DNA of 9,916 nucleotides from Streptosporangiaceae bacterium (GCA_030038715.1 JASHSO010000280.1:1-9916); one strand, 5' to 3'. Positions 1 through 6,330 are shown, numbered from the stretch's first letter. Translations and numbers: made by a program. Notes: generated by a model not told the origin, from the sequence alone.

Positions 1-1305
1 CAGGGCCAAGGACTCCTCGTCGCTCAGTTCGGCTATGGCGAGGCTGTGCGCTCCTTCCAGGTCTACCAGCCGCAAGCTGCTGGTCACTATCGCTGCCGAC
101 CCCTGGGTGCCCGGCAGCAGGGGGCGAACCTGGGCCGCCGAGGCCGCATCGTCTGCCAGCACGAGCACCCTGCGCCCGGCCAGGATGGACCGGTATAAGG
201 CAGCGCGCTCGGCGATGTCGGCAGGGACTCTGGTAGCCGGGACACCAAGCGAGCGCACGAGCTCGCCGAGTGCGTCGAGTGCCTCGCGAGGCGCGCCGAG
301 ACCGCCCAGGCTCACATAGAGCTGGCCGTCAGGAAACGCGTTCCGTGCCAGGTGAGCCGCGTTAACCGCGAGAGCAGACTTGCCGGCCCCGGGTGGTCCG
401 GTGATGACCGTCACCGCCATTGTGGCTGCGGGCATGTGCCGGGCGATCGCCTCGATAGCCGCGGCACGGCCGGTGAAGTCGGGCGGCGGCGCCGGAAGCT
501 GACACACGGGGATCCAGGCGGGCCGGGAGTCCAGGCCGGCCGTGAGCGCCGTGGAACGGAACCGCAGCTGAGGACTGTCACTGAGGATCTGGCCAAGCAT
601 CTCCCGTGCCTCTGGGCCAGGATCTTGACCGAACTCGCGAACAGTCAGTGCGCGCAGCCTGGCGTAAGCGTTGAGCGCTGCCGCTTTCTGGCCGCAGCGG
701 TACAGCGCCAGCATGAGCTGCACGTGCGAGTGCTCGTGCAGCGGATCGGCCGCGATAACCGCGCGTATGTGCGTGAGGGCCACATGATGCTGGCCCAGCG
801 CTAGCCGCGCATCGATGAGCCATTCCTGCGCATCGCGACGCTGCTCGAGCAGGCTCGTGGCCGCCATCCGCATGAGGGGAGTGTCGGGCAGGTCGGTCAA
901 GGGCGGGTCTTCCCACAGTCGGCAGGCCTGCTCGAGCAGGCGCGCAGCGTCCTGCGTGTCGCCATTGTCAAGCGCGGCCCGTCCGCGCGCGATGAGAGCA
1001 CGGAAGCTGTCGGCGTCGAGTTCGCCGGGTTCGACGATCATCTGATAGCCGAGATGGTGCGTCCTGAGCCGGTCGTGGCCGCCTAGCACGCGCCGGACAT
1101 CGCGCATCCGCACGCGCAGTGCCGTGTCGGCATCACCAGGCCGGTTGTCACCCCACAGGGCCTCGATCAGGAACGCCTTGGTTGCTGGTTGCGATCCCCG
1201 CAGGAGCAGCACGGCCAGTGTGCTTCGCTGTGCGGGCCGCATGGGGGTCAGCGGAGACCCGTCATCGGCTTCGGCCCGCAGCGATCCGAGAATGCTGAAC
1301 CTCAT
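1..1305 (-). CDS. AfsR/SARP-family transcriptional regulator with BTAD and NB-ARC domains (partial, C-terminus beyond left edge)
   Basis: About 435 codons are visible and the frame is still open at position 1. The N-terminus (about residues 1-92) reads as the OmpR-like winged-helix DNA-binding domain of SARP regulators, with an 'EALWGD' stretch and a helix containing 'ADTALRVRMRDVRRVLGG'. Residues about 95-242 look like the helical BTAD domain ('ADPLHEHSHVQLMLALYRCG'). From about 275 an NB-ARC/STAND ATPase begins: Walker A 'GPPGAGKSAL' near 302-311, a Walker-B-like 'RRVLVLADDA' near 378-387, then 'QVRPLLPGTQGSAAIVTSS'. This architecture is typical of AfsR-like activators of secondary metabolism, which bind direct repeats in promoters. 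The family and domain order are clear; the target genes are not. The start at 1305 fits the domain start and has a purine-rich GGGGAGAGG close upstream. The usual 'TSR' after Walker B reads 'TSS' here. A TPR region would normally follow but lies outside the window. Confidence 0.93.
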   Translation of the reverse strand, partial: MRFSILGSLRAEADDGSPLTPMRPAQRSTLAVLLLRGSQPATKAFLIEALWGDNRPGDADTALRVRMRDVRRVLGGHDRLRTHHLGYQMIVEPGELDADSFRALIARGRAALDNGDTQDAARLLEQACRLWEDPPLTDLPDTPLMRMAATSLLEQRRDAQEWLIDARLALGQHHVALTHIRAVIAADPLHEHSHVQLMLALYRCGQKAAALNAYARLRALTVREFGQDPGPEAREMLGQILSDSPQLRFRSTALTAGLDSRPAWIPVCQLPAPPPDFTGRAAAIEAIARHMPAATMAVTVITGPPGAGKSALAVNAAHLARNAFPDGQLYVSLGGLGAPREALDALGELVRSLGVPATRVPADIAERAALYRSILAGRRVLVLADDAASAAQVRPLLPGTQGSAAIVTSSLRLVDLEGAHSLAIAELSDEESLAL

Positions 1306-1471
1306 GGCCTCTCCCCGGGAGAGTGCGGTCGGGCAACCAGAACGTTAGCGGTGGCTTGAGATCACGACTGGGCCAACAGCCCGAGAGTGTGTCATGCGAT
1401 GGCGACGACCCATGAACACAGCCGTCGCGGCCACGGCCGGGCTGCGCGTCGGGGAGTTCGACGACCCGGCT

Positions 1472-1493
1472 CCCTGAAGCGTCCGCTTCAGGG
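1472..1493 (-). terminator. Perfect hairpin overlapping the ligase stop codon, candidate terminator
   Basis: CCCTGAAGC at 1472-1480 is exactly repeated in inverted form at 1485-1493 around a four-base centre (GTCC). This gives a 9-bp stem, or 11 paired positions' worth of symmetry if the centre closes further to a two-base loop. The right arm contains the ligase stop codon (1488-1490, read on the minus strand). There is no run of U after it in either direction, which is common for actinomycete terminators. Its place between the ligase and the downstream regulator suggests that it ends or attenuates ligase transcription. The function is inferred; the symmetry is directly visible. Confidence 0.6.
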
Positions 1494-2471
1494 CTCGCGG
1501 ATCACGTCGGCAGGATCCTTGTCGTCGCGTAGGCCCTTGAATGACGGCGCGCGAAGCCGGCCCGACCTGGTCCAGTCCGAGAAGGCCACCTGGGCAACCA
1601 AGGTCGGCTCGACCCATTGAGCGGAACGAGCATCGTCCACCGGAACCGTGGCCGAGAACGGCGAGGTGCCCCGGCGCAATCCCGCCAGCTTGCGGCCTAG
1701 CACGCGTAGCGTCTGCTCGGTGAAACCGGTGCCGACATGTCCGCAGTAGATGAGTTCCCCGTCCCGGTGGACGCCGACGAGCAGAGATCCAATCCGGCCT
1801 GACCGGACTCCCTCGCCCGGCTTCCAGCCGCCAATTACAACCTCTTGCTCATGGACGTTCTTGATCTTTCGCCACGACGGAGATCGCCTGCCGGGTTCGT
1901 ACCGGGACAATAGCCGCTTGGCCATGATGCCTTCGAGACCGTGCTGCACCGACAGCGCCTGGATGTCGGCGCCAGACTCAGCTGCAAAGGACGGCGGCAC
2001 CTGGAAGCGTGTCCCATCCAAGCCAAGTCCTTCTAGCAGCGCTCGCCGGTCCGCATAGGGTTCGCTGAGCAGCCCGTGCCAGCCGAGCCAGAGCAGGTCA
2101 AATGCCAGGTAGCTCACCGGCATCTCGGCGGCTAGTGCGCGCGCCTGAATTGCTGAGCCGATGTTCATTCGCTGTTGCAGCGCCTCGAAGTCCGGCCAGG
2201 GACCGCCCGCGAATGCCACGATCTCCCCATCGAAGATCGCCTGATCTGTGCCGCTGGCTTCAGCGAGGCCAGCCAGTTCCGGATACGTCTGCGTGATGTC
2301 ACGCGTCGTGCGGGAAGTGAGCCGGACGTGACCGTCTTGAACGTAGGCCAGCGCGCGCAAGCCATCCCACTTCATCTCGTACGCCCACCCCGCGTCGTCG
2401 GACGGCAGCTCACCCGGGACTGCCAGCATCGGGCGCAGTTCGGTCGGCGGTACCTGCCGTGCGCGGCTCAT
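1488..2471 (-). CDS. ATP-dependent DNA ligase, LigD/LigC ligase-domain type
   Basis: The 327-residue protein contains the ordered motifs of ATP-dependent DNA ligases. Motif I 'EMKWDGLRA' has the adenylated lysine at K34. Motif III is 'FDGEIVAF' (80-87), motif IIIa lies in 'YLAFDLLWL' (121-129), motif IV is 'EGIMAKR' (180-186) and motif V is 'SWRKIKN' (199-205). An OB-fold follows, ending in 'FSDWTRSGRLRAPSFKGLR' (297-315). It would seal nicks by lysine- and DNA-adenylate intermediates. The length fits a free-standing ligase domain: there is no polymerase or phosphoesterase domain as in full LigD, and no Ku gene in the window. The start at 2471 has AGGA at 2479-2482 with a 7-base spacer. An out-of-frame ATG at 2476 would give only a two-codon ORF whose stop overlaps this start. 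The gene follows the DinB-like gene by 70 bases on the same strand, so co-transcription is possible. LigC-like back-up repair and NHEJ are the likely roles. Confidence 0.93.
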   Translation of the reverse strand: MSRARQVPPTELRPMLAVPGELPSDDAGWAYEMKWDGLRALAYVQDGHVRLTSRTTRDITQTYPELAGLAEASGTDQAIFDGEIVAFAGGPWPDFEALQQRMNIGSAIQARALAAEMPVSYLAFDLLWLGWHGLLSEPYADRRALLEGLGLDGTRFQVPPSFAAESGADIQALSVQHGLEGIMAKRLLSRYEPGRRSPSWRKIKNVHEQEVVIGGWKPGEGVRSGRIGSLLVGVHRDGELIYCGHVGTGFTEQTLRVLGRKLAGLRRGTSPFSATVPVDDARSAQWVEPTLVAQVAFSDWTRSGRLRAPSFKGLRDDKDPADVIREP

Positions 2472-2541
2472 CTCATGATCCTGCCCAAATTGCGGCGGAC
2501 GACCGGTTAGCCATACCGACGTCTACTGGGCTAGGTGGCGC

Positions 2542-3081
2542 TCAGCCCATCGTCTTGGCGCCGTCCAACGACTCCCTGATGATGTCCGCATGCCCGGCGT
2601 GCTGAGCGGTCTCGGCGATGATGTGCAGCAAGACTCGCCGCGCCGTCCAGCTGGCACCCGGCTCGTACCACGGAGCCTGCGGCAGTGGGTGAGCCGCATC
2701 CAGGTCCGGCAGCCGCGCTACGAGCGCGTCGGTCCGGCGCGCCGTGTCCTGATACCCGTCGACCAGACCCTGCAGTGTCTCTCCCGGGAGCATCCGGAAG
2801 CCGTCCAGCCATTCCTGCAGCACCGCCTCATCGTCCCAGCGGCCAACGGCCGAGGCGCCAGCAACGATGAAGCCCGCCCACTGCCTTTCGACTGCCGTCA
2901 CGTGTTTGATGATCCCGGCCAGGCACAGTTCGCTGGCTGTAGTCCGCCGCGAGGCCTGCTCGTCGTCAAGGCCTCGGACGGTCTGGAGCAGGAAGCCGCG
3001 GTGCCTGTCCAGCGTCTGGACCAGGTCGGCGCGCTCGCCAGTAAGGTCCTGGCCCGTTGCGGTCTGTCCGGCTGCGCTCAT
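2542..3081 (-). CDS. DinB/DUF664 family four-helix-bundle protein
   Basis: This is a 179-residue soluble protein with no signal peptide or membrane segment. It matches the DUF664 branch of the DinB superfamily: an early helix 'LVQTLDRHRGFLLQTVRGL' (20-38), 'LAGIIKHVTAVERQW' with H60, and a final helix 'LLHIIAETAQHAGHADIIRE' (151-170) carrying H153, H161 and H164. In the family the helix-2 histidine and the C-terminal histidines bind a divalent metal. Relatives include mycothiol-, bacillithiol- and glutathione-dependent transferases as well as many uncharacterised proteins, so the substrate cannot be assigned. Despite the name, there is no direct link to the DNA polymerase DinB. The start at 3081 is preceded by GAGGAG at 3091-3096 with a 9-base spacer. 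It is the first gene of a minus-strand series and is divergent from the ComB-like gene, sharing a 126-base upstream region. Confidence 0.85.
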   Translation of the reverse strand: MSAAGQTATGQDLTGERADLVQTLDRHRGFLLQTVRGLDDEQASRRTTASELCLAGIIKHVTAVERQWAGFIVAGASAVGRWDDEAVLQEWLDGFRMLPGETLQGLVDGYQDTARRTDALVARLPDLDAAHPLPQAPWYEPGASWTARRVLLHIIAETAQHAGHADIIRESLDGAKTMG

Positions 3082-3207
3082 ACTCGTGCACTCCTCAAGC
3101 CCTGCGACAACTGGCCGCCGTCTCTGAACTGCAGGCTACCGACTGGCTCTGACACTGTGGTACGGCGGCTGAACCGCACCAAGCGGGCCGCGTGAAACAG
3201 TGCAGGG

Positions 3208-4005
3208 GTGAAGCGCGTGCACGGCCAGCAGACCGCAACAGTGCGAATGGAGTGGGGCGCGCCCGGAGCCGCGGCCATCTGCGCCGGGGCCGCCTTCGCC
3301 GTGGTCGTGGACGTGCTGAGCTTCACCACCGCACTAAGCGTCGCCATTGACGGCGGAGCGGAAGTCTTCCCGTACCGGTGGCGAGACAGTTCTGCCACAG
3401 ATTTCGCCCGGCTGCACCGGGCAACCCTGGCCGCAGACAGGTCACGGTCCGGGCAGTCGCCGATCAGCCTGTCCCCCGCCAGCATTAGGTCAGCCGACGG
3501 CCTGCAACGAATTGTCCTGCCCTCGCCGAACGGGTCAGCCCTGTCCGCCGGGCTGGCTGCTAGCGGCGTCTTGGTGATCGGCGCGTGCCTACGCAACAGG
3601 ACCGCCGTGGCGCAGTGGCTGGTCAGCACGCCACCCTCCAGCCAGGGCATCCAGTCGTCGGTGATCGCCGTGGTCGCAGCTGGCGAGCGCTGGCCCGACG
3701 ACTCCCTCCGCCTGGCTACCGAGGACCTCTGGGGCGCTGGCGCCGTCATCTGCGCGCTCGTCAGCCTTGGCGTGACCGGGCTCAGCCCAGCGGCACGTTC
3801 GGCAGCGGCTGCATTCGAAGCCGTGCAGGCAGACCTCTGCGCTGGGCTGATGAACTGCAGCAGCGGCCGGGAGCTCGCTGCCAAGGGCCTCAGCCAAGAC
3901 GTGCTGATCGCGGCGGAGATCGACTCAAGCACGTCGGTTCCGATCCTGGTCGACGGGCGCTTCGTCGGCGCTACCTGGGCGTCAGGGTCCCGTCTTTCAG
4001 ACTGA
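3208..4005 (+). CDS. ComB-like 2-phosphosulfolactate phosphatase family protein
   Basis: This is a 265-residue protein with the signature of the 2-phosphosulfolactate phosphatase family. 'VVVDVLSFTTALS' (32-44) follows an 'MEWG' stretch, then come 'LPSPNGSALS' (104-113), 'GVLVIGACLRN' (120-130), 'VIAVVAAGERW..DSLRLATEDLWGAGAVI' (152-181) and a C-terminal 'CSSGRELAAKGLSQDV' region (217-232). In methanogens ComB removes phosphate from 2-phosphosulfolactate on the way to coenzyme M. Actinomycetes are not known to make coenzyme M, and no ComA or ComC partner is visible here, so the real substrate is open. The start is GTG 3208; in-frame GTG 3241 and ATG 3247 are alternatives, but the residues before 'MEWG' look family-like, which favours the earlier start. 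The Shine-Dalgarno match is weak (CAGGG directly in front). The protein is cytosolic, with no signal peptide. The sulfotransferase gene follows on the same strand after 212 bases. Confidence 0.85.
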   Translation: MKRVHGQQTATVRMEWGAPGAAAICAGAAFAVVVDVLSFTTALSVAIDGGAEVFPYRWRDSSATDFARLHRATLAADRSRSGQSPISLSPASIRSADGLQRIVLPSPNGSALSAGLAASGVLVIGACLRNRTAVAQWLVSTPPSSQGIQSSVIAVVAAGERWPDDSLRLATEDLWGAGAVICALVSLGVTGLSPAARSAAAAFEAVQADLCAGLMNCSSGRELAAKGLSQDVLIAAEIDSSTSVPILVDGRFVGATWASGSRLSD

Positions 4006-4021
4006 GCCGGCTCGCCTTCTG

Positions 4022-4104
4022 GGGTCGCGACCGTGCGGCCACGCCAGCTAGCTCCGAGGGTCGCGACCGTGCGGCCACGCCAGCTAGCCCCGAGGGGCGC
4101 GACC
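4022..4104. repeat. 36-bp tandem repeat, about 2.3 copies, with internal 10-bp palindromes
   Basis: Copy 1 spans 4022-4057 and copy 2 spans 4058-4093. They are contiguous and differ at a single base (T versus C near the end of the unit). A degenerate third copy starts at 4094 and fades after about 11 bases. Each full copy opens with the palindrome GGTCGCGACC (4023-4032 and 4059-4068) and also contains CAGCTAGC. The repeat starts 17 bases after the ComB-like stop codon. There are no spacers between copies, so this is not a CRISPR. Its role (protein binding site, mRNA 3' structure, or a replication-slippage product) is unknown. Confidence 0.9.
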
Positions 4105-4165
4105 TATCCGTCCCGTCGCGCTTTGAGACGGTCCGCGCGGGGTACACATAGCATTCCAGGCAAGT

Positions 4166-4195
4166 AACCTATTAAGCTCATCGACCTAATAGGTT
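4166..4195. promoter_or_regulatory. AT-rich 9-bp inverted repeat in front of the sulfotransferase, candidate operator
   Basis: AACCTATTA at 4166-4174 is exactly inverted as TAATAGGTT at 4187-4195, with a 12-base gap. The two arms lie 21 bp apart start to start, which is two helical turns and suits a dimeric regulator binding one DNA face. The right arm lies within a second small palindrome, ACCTAATAGGT (4184-4194, one-base centre). The region is much richer in A+T than its surroundings and ends 9 bases before the GGGGAGGA ribosome binding site (4205-4212). TAACCT at 4165-4170 could be a -10 hexamer, in which case the element would cover the transcription start. A transcript hairpin is the alternative reading. 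Confidence 0.6.
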
Positions 4196-4204
4196 TACCC
4201 GGCC

Positions 4205-4212
4205 GGGGAGGA
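4205..4212 (+). promoter_or_regulatory. Strong ribosome binding site for the sulfotransferase
   Basis: GGGGAGGA lies five bases before the GTG start at 4218. This is the clearest Shine-Dalgarno sequence among the plus-strand genes of the window and fixes the start codon. Confidence 0.8.
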
Positions 4213-4217
4213 CTGCA

Positions 4218-5207
4218 GTGGCACTGCCAGACTTCTTCGTAGCGGGAGCTCCCAAGGCCGGCACCACGGCGCTGCACGCAGCGCTCGCCCGGCATCCGTC
4301 GCTCTACCTGTCGCCGGTGAAGGAACCCAAGTTCTTCCTCACCGATGGCCCGCCGCCCACCCAGGGCGGTCCTGGCGACGCCAAGACGTACCGGGAGCAT
4401 ACCTGGAAGCGGCCAGATTACGAGAAACTGTTCGATGCAGCGCCGACGGGCGCGCTGCGCGGTGAGTCCACGCCCTTCTACCTCTATGACGGCGAAGCTC
4501 AGCTGCGCATCCGCGCGCTCGTACCGCACGCGAGGCTCATCGCCGTGCTGCGTGACCCCATCGAGCGCGCCCACTCGAACTGGACTCACCTCTGGTCGAG
4601 TGGGCTGGATCCGATCGATGATTTTCTTGCGGCGTGCGCGGTTGAGGAGAAGCGCAAGGCTGCAGGCTGGGCGGATTTCTGGCGATATAAGGAACTTGGC
4701 CTGTACGGCAGGCAGGTGCACCACCTTTACTCGGTGTTCCCGCGAGAGCAGGTGCTGCTGTTCCGTTACCGGACCATGGTCGACGATCCGGCGGGTACCC
4801 TCGACCGGATTTGCGGCTTCCTTGGCGTACCTGCCGGGGTCATCTCGGCTGTGCCGCGCGAGAACGTCACGGCACACCCGTCACGAACTAGCCGCCACCG
4901 CGTGATGTCCAAGGTGCTGCGGGTCGGCCAGGCCGTCGCGCCGCTGCTGCCGGATGCAGCCGGTTCGGCCCTGACTGACCGGCTGGAGCGGAGCCTGCAA
5001 GAAGGCGCGCCCGGCCGCAGGCCGTTGACATGGGACCAGCGCCGGGCGCTGATCCCGTACTTCGAGGATGACGTCGTCCTGCTGAGTTCGGTAACCGGCG
5101 AGGACTTCACAGACTGGCTGCTGCCCCGGCAGGAATCCGGCGGTTTGGTGGGCGCTAGGCCAGTCGGCCAGCGCCAGGCGCGGAACGGCCGGCCACGCGA
5201 GTACTGA
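4218..5207 (+). CDS. PAPS-dependent sulfotransferase family protein
   Basis: This is a 329-residue protein with the two PAPS-binding signatures of the sulfotransferase fold. The 5'-phosphosulfate loop 'GAPKAGTTAL' is at 10-19, with K13 the expected catalytic lysine. The 3'-phosphate motif 'LIAVLRDPIERAHSNW' is at 107-122, with R112 and S120 the expected contacts. 'GESTPFYLY' (82-90) and 'ELGLYGRQVHHLYSVFP' (159-175) followed by 'VLLFRYRTMVDDP' (179-191) and 'FLGVP' (201-205) also fit the family. The enzyme would transfer sulfate from PAPS to a hydroxyl or amino group of an acceptor such as a sugar, lipid or small metabolite; the acceptor cannot be read from sequence. There is no signal peptide or membrane helix. 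The last 25 or so residues (from about 305) are a polar, Arg/Gly-rich tail past the recognisable fold. The gene is preceded by an AT-rich inverted repeat and a strong ribosome binding site, so it probably has its own regulated promoter. Confidence 0.9.
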   Translation: MALPDFFVAGAPKAGTTALHAALARHPSLYLSPVKEPKFFLTDGPPPTQGGPGDAKTYREHTWKRPDYEKLFDAAPTGALRGESTPFYLYDGEAQLRIRALVPHARLIAVLRDPIERAHSNWTHLWSSGLDPIDDFLAACAVEEKRKAAGWADFWRYKELGLYGRQVHHLYSVFPREQVLLFRYRTMVDDPAGTLDRICGFLGVPAGVISAVPRENVTAHPSRTSRHRVMSKVLRVGQAVAPLLPDAAGSALTDRLERSLQEGAPGRRPLTWDQRRALIPYFEDDVVLLSSVTGEDFTDWLLPRQESGGLVGARPVGQRQARNGRPREY

Positions 5208-5234
5208 CGCCCTGGGGCGGTGCGAAACAGCCCG

Positions 5235-5273
5235 CGCGCGAATAGCGCGAAGCAGCAGCGGCCGAAGGGCCGC
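5235..5273. terminator. Two small GC hairpins between convergent genes, possible bidirectional terminator
   Basis: CGCGC (5235-5239) pairs with GCGCG (5245-5249) around GAATA, and GCGGCC (5258-5263) pairs with GGCCGC (5268-5273) around GAAG. They lie in the 111-base gap between the sulfotransferase stop (5207) and the convergent propeller-protein stop (5319). No T-run follows on either strand, and short GC hairpins are common by chance at this base composition. Confidence 0.35.
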
Positions 5274-5318
5274 GCACGCGCGGACCAACGTGCGGCGACG
5301 GACAGTACTAGAACGTGA

Positions 5319-6257
5319 TCAGCGCAGTTCGGTGCGCAGCTCGTGAAGCCCGTCCGGCCTGGTCAGCTCGTAGTACAACCGCTCGTGCCCGCTGCCGAGA
5401 TCCAAGATCTCCAGATAGCGCAGACCAGGCAGCGGACCTGGACCCTGAGCCACGGGGGCGTCTCCAACGGCCGTCAGCGAAGTCGGCAGGATGCCGGTTG
5501 CCACTCCGGTGCGCTCTTCGAAGTTCTCCTCGGCGCTGGCGCGGCCGTCGTAAAAGGCGACGACACCCTCATCCTCGAAGCGCACCGCGGTGACCCGCGC
5601 TCCACGCGAGTCCCAGTGCCCGGGACGTGGCATCAAGGCCGGGCCGTGCCACGTCCAGTCGTAGCCGTCCGCGCTCGTGGCGTACTCCGTGGTCATCCGG
5701 TCAGTCTGGGCCGGGTCGGCCAGCGGATGGACAGCCGCCCACACATGCCACTTACCGTCCTGGTGGACGACTACCGGGTCCTTGACCGCTTTTGTGGCGT
5801 CCCCGGGCAGCACGACTGCGCGTTGCCGGGCGGAAAAGGCATCGGGGGCCGAGGACTCGAGCAATTCCACTCGCCAGTGCTTTGTTCCCCTGGTCGCGCA
5901 GCTGAGGTACAGGCGCCAGGTGCCGTCGGGCGTCAGCAGCAGCGCTGGCCGTTCCAGGGACTCGGCGTCCATCTCCCCTTTGCTGATGATCTGGAGCGTC
6001 TCAAACTCCACGCCGTCGGCGGATCTGGCAATCACGACCGCATATCCGCGCCCTTTGTCCTGCGGGCGCCGAACCCGGTAAGCCAGCACGACGTCGTCAC
6101 CAGCCAGCGCCGCGCTCGGGGCGCCGACCCAAGTCCCGGGATCGCTGCCGGGCGGCGCTATCGCAACGACGGACTGCTCCGGCGCCGGCGGCCTGGCGGA
6201 CGAACAGGCTGTCCGCCTCTCATCGCCGCTCACCCGGGGAGAGTCTTCGCTGATCAC
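5319..6257 (-). CDS. Predicted five-bladed beta-propeller glycosidase-like protein (GH43-like), function unassigned
   Basis: The product has 312 residues when started at GTG 6257. It shows about five similarly built strand-turn-strand units: 'GAPSAALAGDDVVLAYRV' (45-62), 'ERPALLLTPDGTWRLYLSCA' (102-121), 'VKDPVVVHQDGKWHVWAA' (158-175), 'RGARVTAVRFEDEGVVAFYD' (218-237) and a last one with 'GLRYLEILDLGSGHERLYYE' near the C-terminus. This spacing and the Asp/Arg at blade starts resemble five-bladed glycosidase propellers, but I cannot confirm a catalytic triad, so hydrolase or phosphorylase activity is only a possibility. No signal peptide or lipobox with a hydrophobic core is visible, so it is probably intracellular. 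I chose 6257 over the longer GTG 6284 because a -10-like TATTCT sits between them and the extra codons have non-coding-like third positions (3 of 8 G/C), against 16 of 20 just downstream. It is divergent from the EthD gene and convergent with the sulfotransferase. Confidence 0.7.
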   Translation of the reverse strand: MISEDSPRVSGDERRTACSSARPPAPEQSVVAIAPPGSDPGTWVGAPSAALAGDDVVLAYRVRRPQDKGRGYAVVIARSADGVEFETLQIISKGEMDAESLERPALLLTPDGTWRLYLSCATRGTKHWRVELLESSAPDAFSARQRAVVLPGDATKAVKDPVVVHQDGKWHVWAAVHPLADPAQTDRMTTEYATSADGYDWTWHGPALMPRPGHWDSRGARVTAVRFEDEGVVAFYDGRASAEENFEERTGVATGILPTSLTAVGDAPVAQGPGPLPGLRYLEILDLGSGHERLYYELTRPDGLHELRTELR

Positions 6258-6263
6258 CTGGGC

Positions 6264-6269
6264 AGAATA
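6264..6269 (-). promoter_or_regulatory. -10-like hexamer for a leaderless propeller-protein transcript
   Basis: Read on the minus strand, TATTCT is followed by six bases and then the in-frame GTG at 6257. This spacing puts the transcription start at or next to the start codon, as in leaderless actinobacterial mRNAs. No convincing -35 element or Shine-Dalgarno sequence is present. Confidence 0.45.
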
Positions 6270-6317
6270 AGTGATATGTGGCACTGCTCGCGCCGGTCTC
6301 GGCCGAGTCTGTCTGGC

Positions 6318-6323
6318 TAGAAT
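6318..6323 (+). promoter_or_regulatory. -10-like hexamer for a leaderless EthD-gene transcript
   Basis: TAGAAT is followed by seven bases and then ATG 6331. No Shine-Dalgarno sequence precedes the ATG, and the -10-to-start distance is that expected when transcription begins at the A of the ATG. No clear -35 is seen. Confidence 0.5.
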
Positions 6324-6330
6324 CGGCGCT

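Noticed and set aside
1342..1347. TAACGT (minus strand) as a -10 for the SARP gene
   Set aside because: No -35-like hexamer lies at 16-19 bases upstream, and a single six-base match in a 180-base gap is not enough.
2468..2476. Two-codon upstream ORF (ATG AGA TGA) overlapping the ligase start
   Set aside because: The Shine-Dalgarno sequence is only two bases from this ATG but seven bases from the ligase ATG, so it is unlikely to be translated efficiently. It is probably chance.
3078..3932. 284-codon minus-strand open frame
   Set aside because: It is opposite the ComB-like gene, whose family motifs are clear. Its product is low-complexity Ala/Ser/Arg.
4022..4104. 36-bp repeats as a CRISPR array
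   Set aside because: The copies are directly contiguous with no spacers, only two are complete, and no cas gene is near.
3585..4151. 188-codon plus-strand frame that would encode a 12-residue repeat from the 36-bp units
   Set aside because: Most of it overlaps the ComB-like gene in another frame. The protein repeat is simply what a 36-base DNA repeat gives in any open frame, and no start signal supports it.
5343..6320. 325-codon plus-strand open frame
   Set aside because: It is the antisense shadow of the propeller gene and runs through its promoter region. No domain signal was seen.
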